This document shows positions 47,773 through 60,613 of a DNA stretch of 64,000 bases, piece by piece. Both the position numbers and the translations under genes were made by a program. The DNA lies in assembly GCA_009809945.1 (NCBI GenBank), contig WTPW01000354.1, positions 321,976-385,975 of the forward strand, read 5' to 3'. Each line of letters begins with the position of its first letter. Within the stretch, counting starts at the first letter, position 1. The DNA comes from Gigaspora margarita (Eukaryota > Glomeromycota > Glomeromycetes > Diversisporales > Gigasporaceae). A model generated the notes under the pieces. That model was not told where the DNA came from and did not search any database. It worked only from the letters and a program-made list of their open reading frames with translations.

Positions 47773-48899
47773 AGGTCCTTCTTATCTAAGCCATAAAATG
47801 TTTGTACCAAGTACGTGTGTTTGTACATTATTTTGTTCAAGCCACGATTTTGTATTTAATTATAGCATGTATGTACCTCTAGAAAAATAGGTCAGGAACA
47901 ACATAAATGTTACATGAACAATATAAAGCAAATATTTTAATTATACTATAACTAAATAATTATTCTTTACACCTTGATTGGTAAGTTTTGATCGAGGCAT
48001 GAATTAATTTGGTTCAGGATTAAGGCTTTTTCAATCTTTCTATGGCTAAAAAATAAGTGTTTAATACTACTACAATTTTTTTATTCTTTTTCTCTAACAT
48101 TAATTTAAGCACTATTACTTTATAGTAATATTCAATATGCTGCTTATTTTTCTATATTCATAATCAGATACTTAATCAATTCAAATTTAATATATAAGGC
48201 TCTAATTACTATTTCTAACTCTATTTCTGCTAGACAAAGCTACCAACTTCATAAAAGCACAATTCAAGAAAATACAATATGCAAAATACTTTAATAACTT
48301 TCATAATTAATTACTTTATTATACGCAAGCTTAGTAATTGTTAATGTCATCATCATGTGAGAAATATGATTTTTAAATTATAATCTTAATGCACTTCTAT
48401 AAAAATTATAAACAATCTATAGAATTCTACTATCTATTTCTGTATAAGCAATTAAATATGGTTACTTGACTTACACATGTTAAGCAATAAACTTTTTATA
48501 CAACTGTAATAATATATATATAATAAATATAATATTGACATGTTGAACATTAAATAATAACAAAATAATTCTTCCATAAAGATTTTTTTGCTGAATTTTC
48601 AGAATAATAAAAATTATGCAAATACTAAGCATACAAGAAACATTAAACATTGTTAAAATTTAACCTATGATTATTATTGTTGCATTTTGTACATTTATCT
48701 ATAATATGTCATATTCAGTTATTAAAAGCAAAAAAGAAATTATTTATTTAATAAATACCTATGATTATTGAAAAATGTCCACATTACAATAACATAACAT
48801 TTCCCTATAATAATTTATAATACCAAAAAATGCCTTGAGTAAAAACTTTAAATAAGAATATACAAAAAGCACCTTATAAAATTTCTCCTGCTTCTATCT
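47773..48899. other. AT-rich DNA, nothing recognised
   Basis: No gene or structured repeat supported in this stretch. Confidence 0.4.
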
Positions 48900-50461
48900 T
48901 GCCACAGAACTTTTGCAAATGACATAGCCTTGGCCATATAAACATAGAATGTTTACATTGTAGTGCACTTCGTTGGATTGATGAGTGTATAACTTCTTCA
49001 TCTCAAAATAATCCAAAATTTGCAAAATATTGTTCACATGGTAAAGTTCTTCTACCTTACCTTCAGTCTCCACCAAATCCTTTACGACAACTTTTTGAAG
49101 GCCAGGATGAATGTTCAAAAGAATTTCATTACAACATTTATCAATACAATGTAGTGCATCTCTTGGTACAAATATTGATCAACCTGTTTTTTATAATCAT
49201 GGACCATACAGTTTTCGTATCAATAGTGAATTATATCATCTTATAGGTGCTCTTCTCCCTAAAATGAATATTGAAGCATCTTATGCACAACTTTATATTT
49301 ATGATTCTGATATGGCTCATCATCTAAGAATGGGACAAAATCAAAATTTATCATTACAAACAATGTAGGAAATACAAGAACTTTTACGTAATTACCATAG
49401 CTTTTATCCTATATACAAACAAGCACATCAAATACTTTTGCAAGCTGATCAAAATAATACAAGAAATTTAGACTTAATGACTTATCTTTATTTTAATAAA
49501 TCAACTGACAAACACTAATACCTCAGATGAGATTGCTATCATATTACCTGGTAATGGGTTATTATCTAAAACTATGCATGATATAATTCTTTGCCTCTGA
49601 GGAGGTTCTCTTTAGTAAATTCATAAAGGGTATCCTGCATACTTACCTCTTCACTATGTTTTACTTTTTCCTTGTGGAGAACTTAGATGGCATGCTAATC
49701 TATGTTATAATTTAGTAGATATTCAAAAAAAATATTTAAAAAAATGAAACAATACTTTATGTCTTACTCAAATGGACTTTTATTCTTTTAGTCTTTTTCT
49801 ATGACATAATGAATTTTCTACGATTCTCCATAGAGGCAAATTATTCCAAGAATTTATTGTTGATGCATGGACAGCAACTGAGTAGAACAGATTAAGATTT
49901 CTACGTATGAACCAAGCCAAATTATGTGCTGACTGTTATCAAGGTATTGCTAATATAGTTGGAGATAATCCAAGTAATGAAATACCTGCTAACAATATTG
50001 GATGCCAAATTATTCTTCCTTCTATACATATTGGAAGTGCTTGCCAAATGTTTGAATTATTTCAAGATTCAATAGCAATTACTCAATTTTATGGTCATCC
50101 AGATATTTTTGGAACAATGACTGCTAATCCAAACTGGCCAGAAATAACTAATGAGTTATTTTTAGGCCAAACACCTGCAGATAGACCAGACTTGATTGCA
50201 TATGTATTTGAATTAAAGCACCAAGCACTTCTTTATAATAATATACATAATAATATTTTTGGTAAAGTTGTTGCACATGTTTATACTATTGAATTTCAAA
50301 GGCGCAGTCTCCCATATATGCATTTTTTGATTTTTCTTCATAGTAATAATAAAATAAAAGAACCTATAGATATTGACTGTATAGTATGTGCTAAACTTCC
50401 TAATGAAAAGACAGACCCTACTCTATTTGATACTATTTTTCGATACATAGTTCATGGGCCC
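48900..50461 (+). pseudogene. Second Helitron: N-terminal and Rep part
   Basis: Plus-strand Helitron remnant. From ~48930 it reads HINIECLHCSALRWIDECIT and KVLLPYLQSPPNPLRQLFEG. It continues with YSFRINSELYHLIGALLP and AQLYIYDSDMAHHLRM (49111-49365). Next come YPAYLPLHYVLLFPCGELRW (~49630) and the long frame at 49907-50461 with YGHPDIFGTMTANPNWPEI (Helitron_like_N). The HUH site is damaged: LPYMHFLIFL has Tyr where the family has His. In-frame stops at LCL*GGSL**IHKG and ATE*NRLRF fall at positions that are Arg or Gln in relatives. The frame ends in FRYIVHGP, where the Polinton begins, and resumes at 63392. The reverse-strand frame at 48894-49118 is a shadow. Confidence 0.8.
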
Positions 50462-51200
50462 AGTAGGGCGAAAAGGGGAGTTCTGGGACAGATTTTTGGT
50501 AATGTATCCAGAATAGGTTCCTTACCCTCTTTACAAGTTCTTATAGATATATTTAATCATATATCGAATTCAAGCTCTAAAGTATGCTAGAGCCAAATCC
50601 TGTTAACTTAATCTCCTTACACCTAAATTTGGATTTCCAATATTAATGTATATGTAGTTTTTGTTAATGCTCTGGCTATGTTTTTAATCCCAAACAAAAT
50701 AATGAAAAAATTATGCTATATTGCTTGCCCTTGAAATGAGCAGAGAGCACTGAGAACTGAAGTGTCTGAGTGTACTTCTCTGCAGGACCATTCAAGCCTA
50801 AAATGCATACTATTTCTTATATTATTCTAGAATTAATTCAAAAAGCGAGTTGCTACTCTCTAGCTAAAGTCAAAAAGTCTTATCTAAAATTGGCTTGTCC
50901 AATTTTTGGTAAGACTTTTTGTTTTGACTACCAAAATCTTACCAAAAATCTTACCAAAAATCTAACTAAAAATAAAAAAGTCTTACTGAAAATAAAAGTC
51001 TTACCAAAAAAGTTTTACCAAAAAATTTTAAACTGGCAAAGTCTTACCAAAAAGTTTTACCAAAAATTTTAATCTGGCAAAGTCTTACCAAAAAGTCTTA
51101 CTAAAAATTACTATCTATTCCAAGTTTTTTAAAGCTTTATTACGCAATCTGTTATAATATTGGATTACATAATAGCCTTTAACATGTAATGGGCACCACC
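50462..51200 (+). repeat. Polinton left terminal inverted repeat
   Basis: About 739 bp, matching the complement of 62612-63386. It contains an array of GTCTTACCAAAAA motifs (50870-51110) and ends inside a copy of the 3' end of the Cys/His-rich gene (complement reads CATTACATGTTAAAGGCTAT). It lacks 72 bp present in the right copy, between two CAGAAT hexamers. The open frames in it are continuations of, or shadows of, neighbouring sequence. Confidence 0.88.
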
Positions 51201-51327
51201 CAGGGAAAAATAATTAATTAAAGAAAAAAGTTTATAAAGTATAATATATATCCTAATATATTACTATCTCCAAGAAAAATTATTAATTAAAATAAAAAAA
51301 TTTATAAAGTATTATATACAAATCAGT

Positions 51328-54300
51328 ATGGCAAAAAGTAATCGAGTTTGTGATCAATGTAGTAATAAATTTGCTATACCCTGCAAACTTCATAATCATT
51401 TAAAAAGAAGTTTAAATGCAAACCAAAGCCCATTCAAATACCAGTACAACCCTCTACTACACCAGTTATATTTCAAGAGGGGGATCCAGAAGCTGGCCCA
51501 GGCCCTACTACCCAAGCCTATAGAGAAATTATAAAAAATGGAGACCTTAAAATGAAACAATCTGATATTCAACTGGACTTAATAAAAGAAAAATACCTTA
51601 AAGCAGATTAAAATGCACCAAAGACAATATTTGATTTGAGAAAAATCAGCTGATTCCTTAAAACAACACCAAAATATTAATTTGATTTCTATGTGGGAAG
51701 GGATAGTTCCTTCTAGAAAAAACTTAGCATATGCCTTTAATAAAGGTGTAAGCACCAAAAACAAATATTTAGACGCACTATATATACTACAGCTTATAGA
51801 ATCAGCTTGGGAAAAATAGCCAAAGTTATTCAAACTGAATTACAAGAAAAAGAGCAAATCAAATCTGCATTAGTCATATTATGCAAGTATACCAAAATGC
51901 AAACATTTGGTTATCAATGCTTTCCTATTTATAAAGAATCCTATTACAGAGGAAATATGTGAGTAATTCTTTCTAAAAATGATATAGATGATCATTTAAC
52001 TCTTTCTGGCCAAGAAATAGACAAAAAAATCGAGGAAATGTTAGAAGGCAGATCTAACTGGCAACTAATCTGATTCAATTAGGTATTTATTGAAGCCTAT
52101 ACCTATCATTAAGCCTATAGAGGATCATATATTCCTACTCCCAAAAAGCTTGCCAATACAAAATGCACTATTAATCCAGATAATAAGGTTTAATTGATTC
52201 AAAAACTAATACATTATCTGAAAAATGTCTTCAAGGAGCATTAGAAGCATATTTTACTTATTAGGATGGACATACAAACATCTTGAATGAATCTTCTAAG
52301 CCACAAAATACAAGCCCTATTTAGATATCATTAAGCTAGATAGGATTCCTATGCCTACCCCAGTTTGTTCTCGTATAATTAATAAGATTAAGGAGATAAA
52401 TCCCAATATCTCTATTAATGTCTGGGAATGGAAAAAGAATCAGCAACTCCCAAACTGGTAATAGCTAGCAAGAACTATAACAGACAATATATTATTGACC
52501 TTATGGCTCTTACAAACATTACTAAATTTGAAGAAGATAAGTACAGACAAAAAAACTACTTTCTTTGAATTAAGAATATAAATGGGCCAGTTTTTAGAGA
52601 TACCACTCATTATGGTAAAAGATATATTTGTAAAAAATACACTCAAAGTTTTTCTACAATAAAGGCTTTAGATCATCATCAAGAGCATTGTTTCAGTTTG
52701 GAAGAAACCACCCAAAGAGTTAAATTACCTACTGAAGGGGTCAACAATTTTGAAAAGTTTAAAAATTATACTCGAATGATTAATGCTTCATGTGTTATTA
52801 TAGCCAACTTCGAAGCGGAAAACAAAAATGTAATAAAAAATATGGCAAAAGCTTGCCAAACAGAAGGCCAATAGCTTCTGTTATTTGGTTCACTAGATTG
52901 ATACTGGGGATGTATGGGGCCTTTCCTATACCGAGCAGAAAATGCCACAAAAGAATTTGTTTAAAAAATTGATAAGGAGTTAGTCAAAATTAATAAGGTC
53001 TTAGCTATTAAGCATAACCGAATTATAACTAAAGAAGATAAAAAAATATTTGCTAAAGCCAATATCTGTTAGATATGTAAAGAAAAGCTTGCTATAGATG
53101 ATAAGATCTGGGACTACTGTCATATTACAGATAAGTTTCAGGGACCGGCTCACAATACCTGTAACCTAAACTCCAGATTGAAGCATATAAAACTCCTATT
53201 CTAGTTGTCTTTCATAATTTTCGAGGCTATGACTCTCATTTAGTCTGTGAGTCTGTTAGGCAATCAGTTAATGCACACCAAATCAGAGTCATAGCTAAGA
53301 TATTTGAGCATTATAAATCTATGAAGGTAGGTCAGTTAAAATATATAGATAGCATGCAATTTATGAATAATAGCTTAGTAAATCTTATGAAAAATTTGGG
53401 TACCAACCACCCTATTACAAACTGGCACTTTAAAGACTATTCTCAAGATCAAATTTTATTAGCAAGTCATAAAGGAGTTTATCTTTATAACTATATCGAT
53501 TTACAAAACAGGTTTAAAGAAACAGAGCTTCCTCTGATCCATGAGTTTTATAGTACTCTTAAAGGCAAGATTTCACAAGATGACTATTATCACGCCCAAA
53601 AAGTATGGAAAACTTTTAGTTGTAAGACTCTAGGAGAGTATCATAATCTCTATCTTAAGATTGATATACTTAGCCTAGCAGATATTTGGACCCAATTTTG
53701 AAAAACATGTATGCAATATTATGAGCTCGATTCTAGCTATTATGCATCTGTACCTGCACTAGCTTGGGATGCTATGCTTAAAATAACCAGGGTTAAAATT
53801 GAGCTTTTTACAGATATGGCAATGCATAATTTTATAGAAAAAGCCAAGCGTGGGAGCATAGCTATAGCATGTAAATAATATTTCAAAGCTAATAATCCTA
53901 ATATGGAGGCATTTAACCCATCCAAACCTACAACATGAATTTCATATATTGATACAAATAATCTTTACAGCTGGGCAATGAGTCAGTATTTGCCTATAGT
54001 AATTATCAATGGGAGGCAAGTTAGGAATATTTGCTTAAGAATCCTGATATGCAAAAGAAATATCTTAATAAGATTCTTAATACCGAATCAAATGCCAAAA
54101 AAGGATATTATCTAAATATTAAAGCATACTTCCTTCTAAAAACTCATGACTATTTGAGTGATTTACCCTAGCTATAGAGAATATGGCTGTAAGTAAAGAT
54201 ATGTTGTGCCCTATACTACAGAGCTTGTAGATAACTTGGATGGTGGACAGTTTTTAGCAACAAAATAATTAGTTCCCCATCTTGGTTCACGAAAAGATTA

Positions 54301-55430
54301 TGTTATTTATTACCAAGAGCTCCAATACTACATAAAATTAGGTATGGTTGTAGATGAGGTAACAGAAATCATATCTTTGACCAAACTAACTGGCTTGCTC
54401 CTTATATAGCCTTTAATACAAAAAAGTGACAAAGTGCTAAGAATGCTTTTGAGAAAGATTTTATTAAACTCATGAATAATTTGGTATATAGCAAAACTAT
54501 GAAAAATATTCGCAAATACCAAGACGTCAAGCTCATGGCCATGAATAATGTGCAAGATAAAAAGAAGTTTATCAAACAGATTCGTAAACCCTCTTTTAAA
54601 TATGCTAGACAGCTTGAAAATACACTTGTAGGAGCACATATAGGAAAGGCCACTGTAACTCTTAACAAGCCTATTATTGTCGAAGCATCAGTTCTGGGTC
54701 TTAGCAAGCTCTTGATGTATCACTTCTGGTATGGGTACGTAAAAGAAAGATAAGGTAATAAAGCCCAGCTTGGATATATGGATACAGACTCATTCATATT
54801 CCAAGTTGAGACTGAAGATATTTATAAAGACATGGCTGAGCAATCAGATCTTTTTGATCTTAAAGATTCTAAAACTATTAGGCTTTTTAAAGATGAGACT
54901 CCAGGCAATGTGATTACAGAATCTTATCATATCTGTGCCAAGACATACCACTATGTCTTAGCAGATAAGTCTACAAAATCTAAACATAAGGGGTTAGCAA
55001 AAAAGGCATAAATGAAATAACCATGAATTCATATATGCTAGCTTTAAAAGGGTCCTTGCTAGATGATCCAGTAGACAGATCATTATTAATGGAGCAAGAA
55101 GCCAATGATTTGGCTATGCAAACTGAGGCAGAACCTATAACTCTAGTATATTGGAACTATCTCTTTGATAAGAAAGTATTCTATGCCATGAATGTGGGTA
55201 TTCGTTCAAAGGATTATATATTATCTTTGGTCAAATCAGAAAAGAAGGCCCTATGCCCAATAGACACTAAATACTAGATTCTATCAGATGGGATTACCTC
55301 TTTGCCATATTTCCAATGGCAAAATAAAGCATATAAAAATATGATTAAGACTGGTATACCCCATGAAGAGGCCGAAAAAAAGCTATAAGGGCCAAGCTCC
55401 CAGAGAAATATCAAAATACATGTACATCTC
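51328..55430 (+). pseudogene. Protein-primed type B DNA polymerase (pPolB)
   Basis: The replicative polymerase of the element. Frames in order: a C2H2-like finger CDQCSNKFAIPCKLHNHLKR (51340-51400); AYRGSYIPTPKKLANTK (~52110); a second finger and FKNYTRMINASCVIIANFEA (~52760), where the exonuclease DxE motif has become NFE; ICKEKL...YCHITDKF...AHNTCN (endonuclease VII-like zinc block, ~53075-53165); KYIDSMQFMNNSLVNLMKNL (53321-53701); motif A-like YIDTNNLYSWAMSQYLP (~53950); motif B-like KLMNNLVYSKTMKNI (~54465); motif C GYMDTDSFIFQVE (~54775); and the tail to about 55430 with KAYKNMIKTGIPHEEAEKKL. Length would be about 1300 residues, normal for Polintons. Many stops and frameshifts, so it is dead. 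Confidence 0.85.
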
Positions 55431-55951
55431 ACATAGCTATCTCATTGCTATAAAGTAGGCTAGTAATATGGTACACATATAGCAGGCCATATACCAACTT
55501 GAAATATTCCTTGAGAGTTATATAAGCTCAAATATTTTTTTAAAAAATTTAACTGGATGGTGATCCAATTTGACGAGCTCAGACACTATGTCTAGACTCT
55601 ACTCAATATGAATACTGTGCTACATACTGCACCCTAGTGACACTTTTTTTCACAAGCTTAGCCAAAATCTTTTCTCGAACTTGCTAGAAAAAGTGTAATT
55701 AATAGTAGATCGATTTATTTTTGGCTCATACTAAACAATTTATAAATAAATAGATCAACAAATCCGAAATTATTTTTTTTATAGAAATAGGGTTAGTAAA
55801 AATAAACTATATAAATAAGCCTATTTTCTCACAATGAACTAGCTCAAATAGATATGTCTACTAATCTAACACCCCAAAACATTTCGTATTTTAAAACCTT
55901 TGCTTTAAATATTTATAAAAATAGTTTTCTTAAAATTATTCTCATAACCGC
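55431..55951. other. Spacer after the polymerase gene
   Basis: No ORF or family resemblance seen. Confidence 0.4.
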
Positions 55952-56350
55952 ATGAAAAATGTCTTTGAATTAGATTTGGCAGAAAGAGCTTCCATACAAG
56001 AACTTGAATGGCAAGATCTAGAAAAGTTGATAGTTTTCTCAACAGATAGCTTTATGACCACTTCATTGTATGTGCCGTTTCCAGAAGATGTAGAGTCTAG
56101 ACCAAATCCCATAACTTTAAAAACTTGAATAGAATTAATGGATAAAATAAAAATAAAATCAAGATTTGTTGTAATCTTTGAAAATGCCAACTATATAGAC
56201 CATTTTTTTTTGCAAGCTCAAAAAAAGAAATTTTTTTCTTATATAATCAATATATCTGGTATATCTAGTATATCCAATATAATATATATCCTATTTATTC
56301 AGTTCTTCCAAAAATTTTTTCCTGTATATTTAGTATATCCAGTATAATAT
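55952..56350 (+). pseudogene. Small Polinton gene, unknown function
   Basis: From ATG at 55952 it reads MKNVFELDLAERASIQELEW then FSTDSFMTTSLYVPFPEDVE. After a single TGA (between TLKT and IELMDK) it continues in the same frame as MDKIKIKSRFVVIFENANYI. The composition is normal for a protein and the frame is kept across the stop, so it is likely a real gene with one nonsense change. The last ~30 codons run into TATATCC repeats and may not be coding. Not recognised. Position between the polymerase and a putative HTH gene suggests an accessory Polinton protein. Confidence 0.5.
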
Positions 56351-56450
56351 ATATATCCTATTTATTCAGTTCTTCCAAAAAAATTGTTCCTGTATATTTA
56401 GTATTTCCAGTATAATATATATATCCTATTTAATAAATTATTTTGAAATA
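56260..56450. repeat. ~68-bp tandem repeat
   Basis: Nearly three copies of a TATATCCTATTTATTCAGTT, CTTCCAAAAA and TTTAGTATATCCAGTATAAT unit. Confidence 0.7.
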
Positions 56451-56477
56451 ATATATTAGATATAAAAAAATACTATC

Positions 56478-56896
56478 ATGCTTAAGCAACATATAAGATG
56501 TGATGCTACTTCTTTATCACTAGCTAATTATGATTTTATTATACAATGCCGTAATGATAGACCAAGGTCTAAAGTTTTAAATGAGCTAAAAGAAAAATAT
56601 AGCATATCACAAAAATGTATTTATCAGATCTGAAGAGGCGAGGAAAAAAATAGAGTTGCATGGGATCAACCAATTTATTCATTTAATTCACTTTCTTCTT
56701 GCGAGCCTTTTTTCTCATTTCATTCAAAAAAAAATTTAGAAAAAATATTATTACTCCACAGATCAAAAATCAAGGGGCTTCGAAAAAAGAAAATTTGGAT
56801 AACAAATCAATTCTACCTGAGCTGGTCCAAACTTTTGTTGAGGAAGATAAGTTCCTTTTTTCTCGCGAGCTCAAAAAAAAGAAATTTGGTTAGCAA
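56478..56896 (+). pseudogene. Small helix-turn-helix-like Polinton gene
   Basis: ATG at 56478 gives MLKQHIRCDATSLSLANYDF and RPRSKVLNELKEKYSISQKC, then IYQI, a TGA, and RGEEKNRVAWDQPIYSF in the same frame. KVLNELKEKYSISQKCIYQI looks like a helix-turn-helix. The stop sits where Trp is likely (QIWRG). An overlapping frame (56699-56893) reads ENLDNKSILPELVQTFVEED and may be the true continuation. A DNA-binding regulator of the element is plausible but unproven. Confidence 0.45.
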
Positions 56897-57260
56897 ACAA
56901 ATTCTAATTTATTACGAGAAGGTAGAGATCTGAATATATTTTACGAAAAGAAGCTATTTGTGATAAAAAAATATAGCTAAATATCTGCATATACTAACTA
57001 AGTAAAAGATCCAGCTCATCATAAAATGATAAAAACTTCTTGCATACCTTATTGAGAACCTCTTTAGTACTAAGAGTATTAAATAACATTTTTTCAAGTT
57101 TTTCATAACTTATATGTTTTTTTTTCTAGAGTCCCACCTTCCTCGACAAAGTTGAGAGGCAGAATTGATACATTAACCAAATTTTCTTTTTTTGAATTTA
57201 TTTGAAAAGAGTGGGACTTATGTACCAAAAGGGGTATAGTGATAACCTTATTTTTATGCA

Positions 57261-58640
57261 TTAACTTGAATTTACACTTGATAATAGGCTCCTACCAGCT
57301 AGATCAAGCCAAGGTGTATCCAATAATATCCAGGGTTTATCATCATCTATGACTGGAAAGTCTTCAGAGATTGTACACCTATTTTTTCTCTGACCAACTA
57401 TAACCGAAATGTTATAAGATATACCTGAAGACTCTAAGGAATTATTACGCAATTTAACAGATGGTTTCTTATTTTTATCAACTTCTGCTCCTATTAGTTT
57501 ATAAGGTCTTTTGAGATAACTGAGCAATTTGCTATAATTTTATAAATAAAATTAATTTCTATAGGGTTGGCCATGAACTTTCTGCTTCTGATTGCGATCT
57601 CTCTAGGGCTGTTTGGGGTAGTATATTTGTTTGCTGTGAAGATATTCGAATTAGATCTGCTATTGGTTGCAAGATATGAGAGAATACATAGTAATTTCAT
57701 GCCAGAACTTTTCACATTCCTTGTTTGAGAAATTCGAAGTAAAATGATTTAAAACAGGATCTTTTAGTGCAATGAATTCAGAATTAATCATATTATAACT
57801 ATTAATAGAAACTTCTTTAGATTGTGTACAAGTAAATGAATTAACCATTGATCGTAAAATAGCAAAAAATGCATTTAGGCTAATGTTATCTATAGGAATT
57901 TTAAGTAACCTAGTATCTTTACTGCCCTTTTTATCAGAAGAGGCATTATTAGATTTTTTGATAGAAGTTTTTGGCCTAACACTTTTGCACTTCTTTGATC
58001 TCTTGGTATTAGAATAAGTTATTTTTTTTTTTTTTTGTAGCATTGATTTTGTATTTTTCTGAATCACTTTCTGAATTACTAGACTCACTTTCAGATGATT
58101 TAGAAGAGGTCTCAGAAGAACTAAGTACTCTTGCTTTTGTCAAAGCCAAAGTATTGGTCTCAAGCTCATTTTCACTAGATGTTGTATTATTTTCACTATT
58201 GCTAGAGTCTGAAGATGATTCATCTAAAATTATATGGAAATTAACACACTTTGATAATTTCTTCTTTTTGGTTCTAGATTTTGATTTGGTCTTGTGACGA
58301 GAAGATTTGGGCTTGCTAGAAATCTTTTTTATAGTTTTATCCATTTTTTTAGTCAGATTGATTTTGAGGTCTTCTAATTGCCTATGCATATCCTCTATAG
58401 GATCATTACCTATACTTTTTTTATTTCTAGTTTTTGGGATAAATCTGGCTTGGGAACAGGAACAAATTCTAGGACCTCCCCACTAATCCATTGAATAAAT
58501 TTATTAATATTTTCATTGCATATAATTTGAGAGGATCCTGGAGGTTGTGGCTTATAGGAGTGGGATGGTTGTGAAGAAATCAGTTGAGATAGCATTATAG
58601 ATTTAATCAAGTTTTCAATTTCAGTTTTGGTTATACCCAT
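57261..58640 (-). pseudogene. Gag-protease C-terminal part, retropepsin-like
   Basis: Downstream half of the minus-strand polyprotein. 58410-58640 is a Pro/Ser/Gln linker (SSQPSHSYKPQPPGSSQII). 58009-58389 is Lys-rich then Ser/Glu/Asp-rich (SKPKSSRHKTKSKSRTKKKK, with long acidic Ser runs). 57660-58088 continues with KIPIDNISLNAFFAILRSMV. The last frame, 57261-57527, ends FPVIDDDKPWILLDTPWLDL. This resembles the second half of a retroviral-type aspartyl protease, where ILLGxPWL is usual; here Gly is Asp. The catalytic DSG triad expected near 57560-57660 is not clear. The frame changes several times. The protease call is tentative. Confidence 0.5.
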
Positions 58641-60601
58641 CTATATTGCTTGAATAATTGTCTTTTCTATGAGATTTATCTGATAATGCTGGACCCGAAT
58701 ATAAATATGCTCCAGATAATTGATCTGTCTTATATTGATCAATGATCTCAAGGGATCTTACACACAAGATCTTCATCCAATCATATTCTATGAAAAAATT
58801 TTCTTATCTTTCAATTTCTTCGAGTTCTGAAAGCAATTCTGATACGGGCCTGTTAATTCTGATATGTCAAATTTATTAAGAGAAATGCCACAGATAAATT
58901 GTAATCGAATTTGCTAGTTATCAATACTAGCTAACCTAGCAAGTTTACATAGCTTAGAATAGAATCAACCCACAAAATTACTGCCTTGGACCATTGAACC
59001 AAAGAGCATTTGCTGTTTTTCTGCAGTGACTGTGAGATAGTTAGTTTTAAGCCAGTATATTGCTTGGCCAAGATGGATTCCATCTGCTACTATAGTTTGT
59101 CCGGCATTGGCATTTGGTGCATTGGGTAATCGATCTGTTGGGTGCCCATTGGCAAAAGACCAGTCTTTATCAAATACTATATGAGCTGAAATAACAATAT
59201 TTCCTGTCTGGCCCATGGCACTATATCTTAAATTTGCACCAAGTTGTACTGCTGTTTATCCTTGAGCTAAAGCTAAAGTAATCTGTCTGGTATTATCTAA
59301 TAAATTTCTTAATTCCCAATTCTTTCTTTGAAGAGATCTTTTATACCAATCTTTGGCATCATCTTTAAGATATATTTTAAAAAGACCATGTGCCCAAACT
59401 CTATCAGCATATTTAGCTATTACATCGATTTCTACAACTACAAGATATGAGCGAAAAAAATCAATAAATTCCTCTGGATCCTTATTGGAATAGCCATTAA
59501 AATTTGGGGGTGGGTATCCTGCCATTCCTATTCATTGTATATTTGGTGGGTTATTCTGTAGCACAAAAATTTGTTAATTAAATTATTAATTAATTGCTCA
59601 GAATTTTGGGCCTGAGTTTTTCATTTACCCCACTTATTTTGTATAGTCCTGCATCTTTTTCTACTTGTTGTATCAGTTTGTTGTAAGATTTAAGAGATGT
59701 TTTATCTGTTTTACAATCTTGTAGTTGCTGATAGGCTTTTTTATTTTTGAATCTTAATGCAAAGCTTTCTAGGAGCAATTCTAATAGCTGACTTTTTTGT
59801 GTGCAGATTGTAATTCAGCTATCTAGTTCTCAAGATTTAAATCTATTATGCTGTGTTCTGTGGGCCTCATAGGCCTGGTGGAGAAGATTATAGTCATTTT
59901 GAAGCTAGCTAACTGGGTTTGTGAATCAGCAAACTGGGTCTGAAAATCGGCTAACTGGGTTTGTAAATCGCAAACTGTGTCTGGGAATCGGCTAGCTGGG
60001 CTTGTGAATTGGCTAACTGGGTTTGCAAATCTGCTACTCAATTTTTTGCATAAATTGCTCATGTATTTGCCTGTAGATATATTTGTAGTACCAATACTTC
60101 AAGCCTTTCTCTGGCATCAGAAATCATATTAAGATTATCTACAATGCCATTTATTGCAGATACTCTATTGGTTCTAATTGAACTTTGAAAATACTGTCTG
60201 ATATTATTAACCTCTCACTGAATTCTGTAATTCTGAATCATGGCTTGATTTTCAGGTAGAGATAATGTTCAGAAGGATCCTGGTGGTTGCGCTATACTAT
60301 TATACAAATCAAGAATTTTTTCATTAAGCTTGTCTATTTTATTTTGAAAAATTGCTAGCTGTTTTTCTAAATAATCTATATAATTCTCTCACTTTTCAGA
60401 CTCTTTAAATACATTTTCTAACTGTTTTATAAGATTAGAAATTTCTGATCGCAATGGGTCTAGTTCCTCATTCTGAATTGAGATTTCTTTTTCAAGATAA
60501 TTAATATAGTCCTCTTTTGAGGCCAGATCCTGTTGAAATATGCAGACTTGATTTTGTATTGCTAATAAAGCACCTTTAAATTTTTCAATTTTTTCACTCA
60601 T
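58641..60601 (-). pseudogene. Retrotransposon Gag-like region
   Basis: Minus-strand coding remnants, N- to C-terminal. 60389-60601 is a coiled coil from MSEKIEKFKGALLAIQNQVC. 59823-60062 holds heptad-like repeats LQTQLADFQTQFADSQTQLA. 59256-59525 is MAGYPPPNFNGYSNKDPEEF followed by FFRSYL and RVWAHGLFKIYLKDDAKDWY, the pattern that opens Ty3-type Gag capsid domains. 58965-59216 includes FDKDWSFANGHPTDRL and GIHLGQAIYWLKTNYLTVTA. The complement near 58880-58965 reads FYSKLCKLARLAS, like the C-terminal capsid part. Stops and shifts separate the pieces. No LTRs flank it and no reverse transcriptase is present. It runs divergently from the integrase. Confidence 0.58.
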
Positions 60602-60613
60602 TTTTTCTCACAA

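Noticed and set aside
48894..49118. Minus-strand 74-codon frame
   Set aside because: The opposite strand carries recognisable Helitron N-terminal sequence.
58043..58297. Plus-strand 84-codon frame rich in Ser/Leu/Asp
   Set aside because: Complement of the Ser/Lys-rich region of the Gag-protease remnant.
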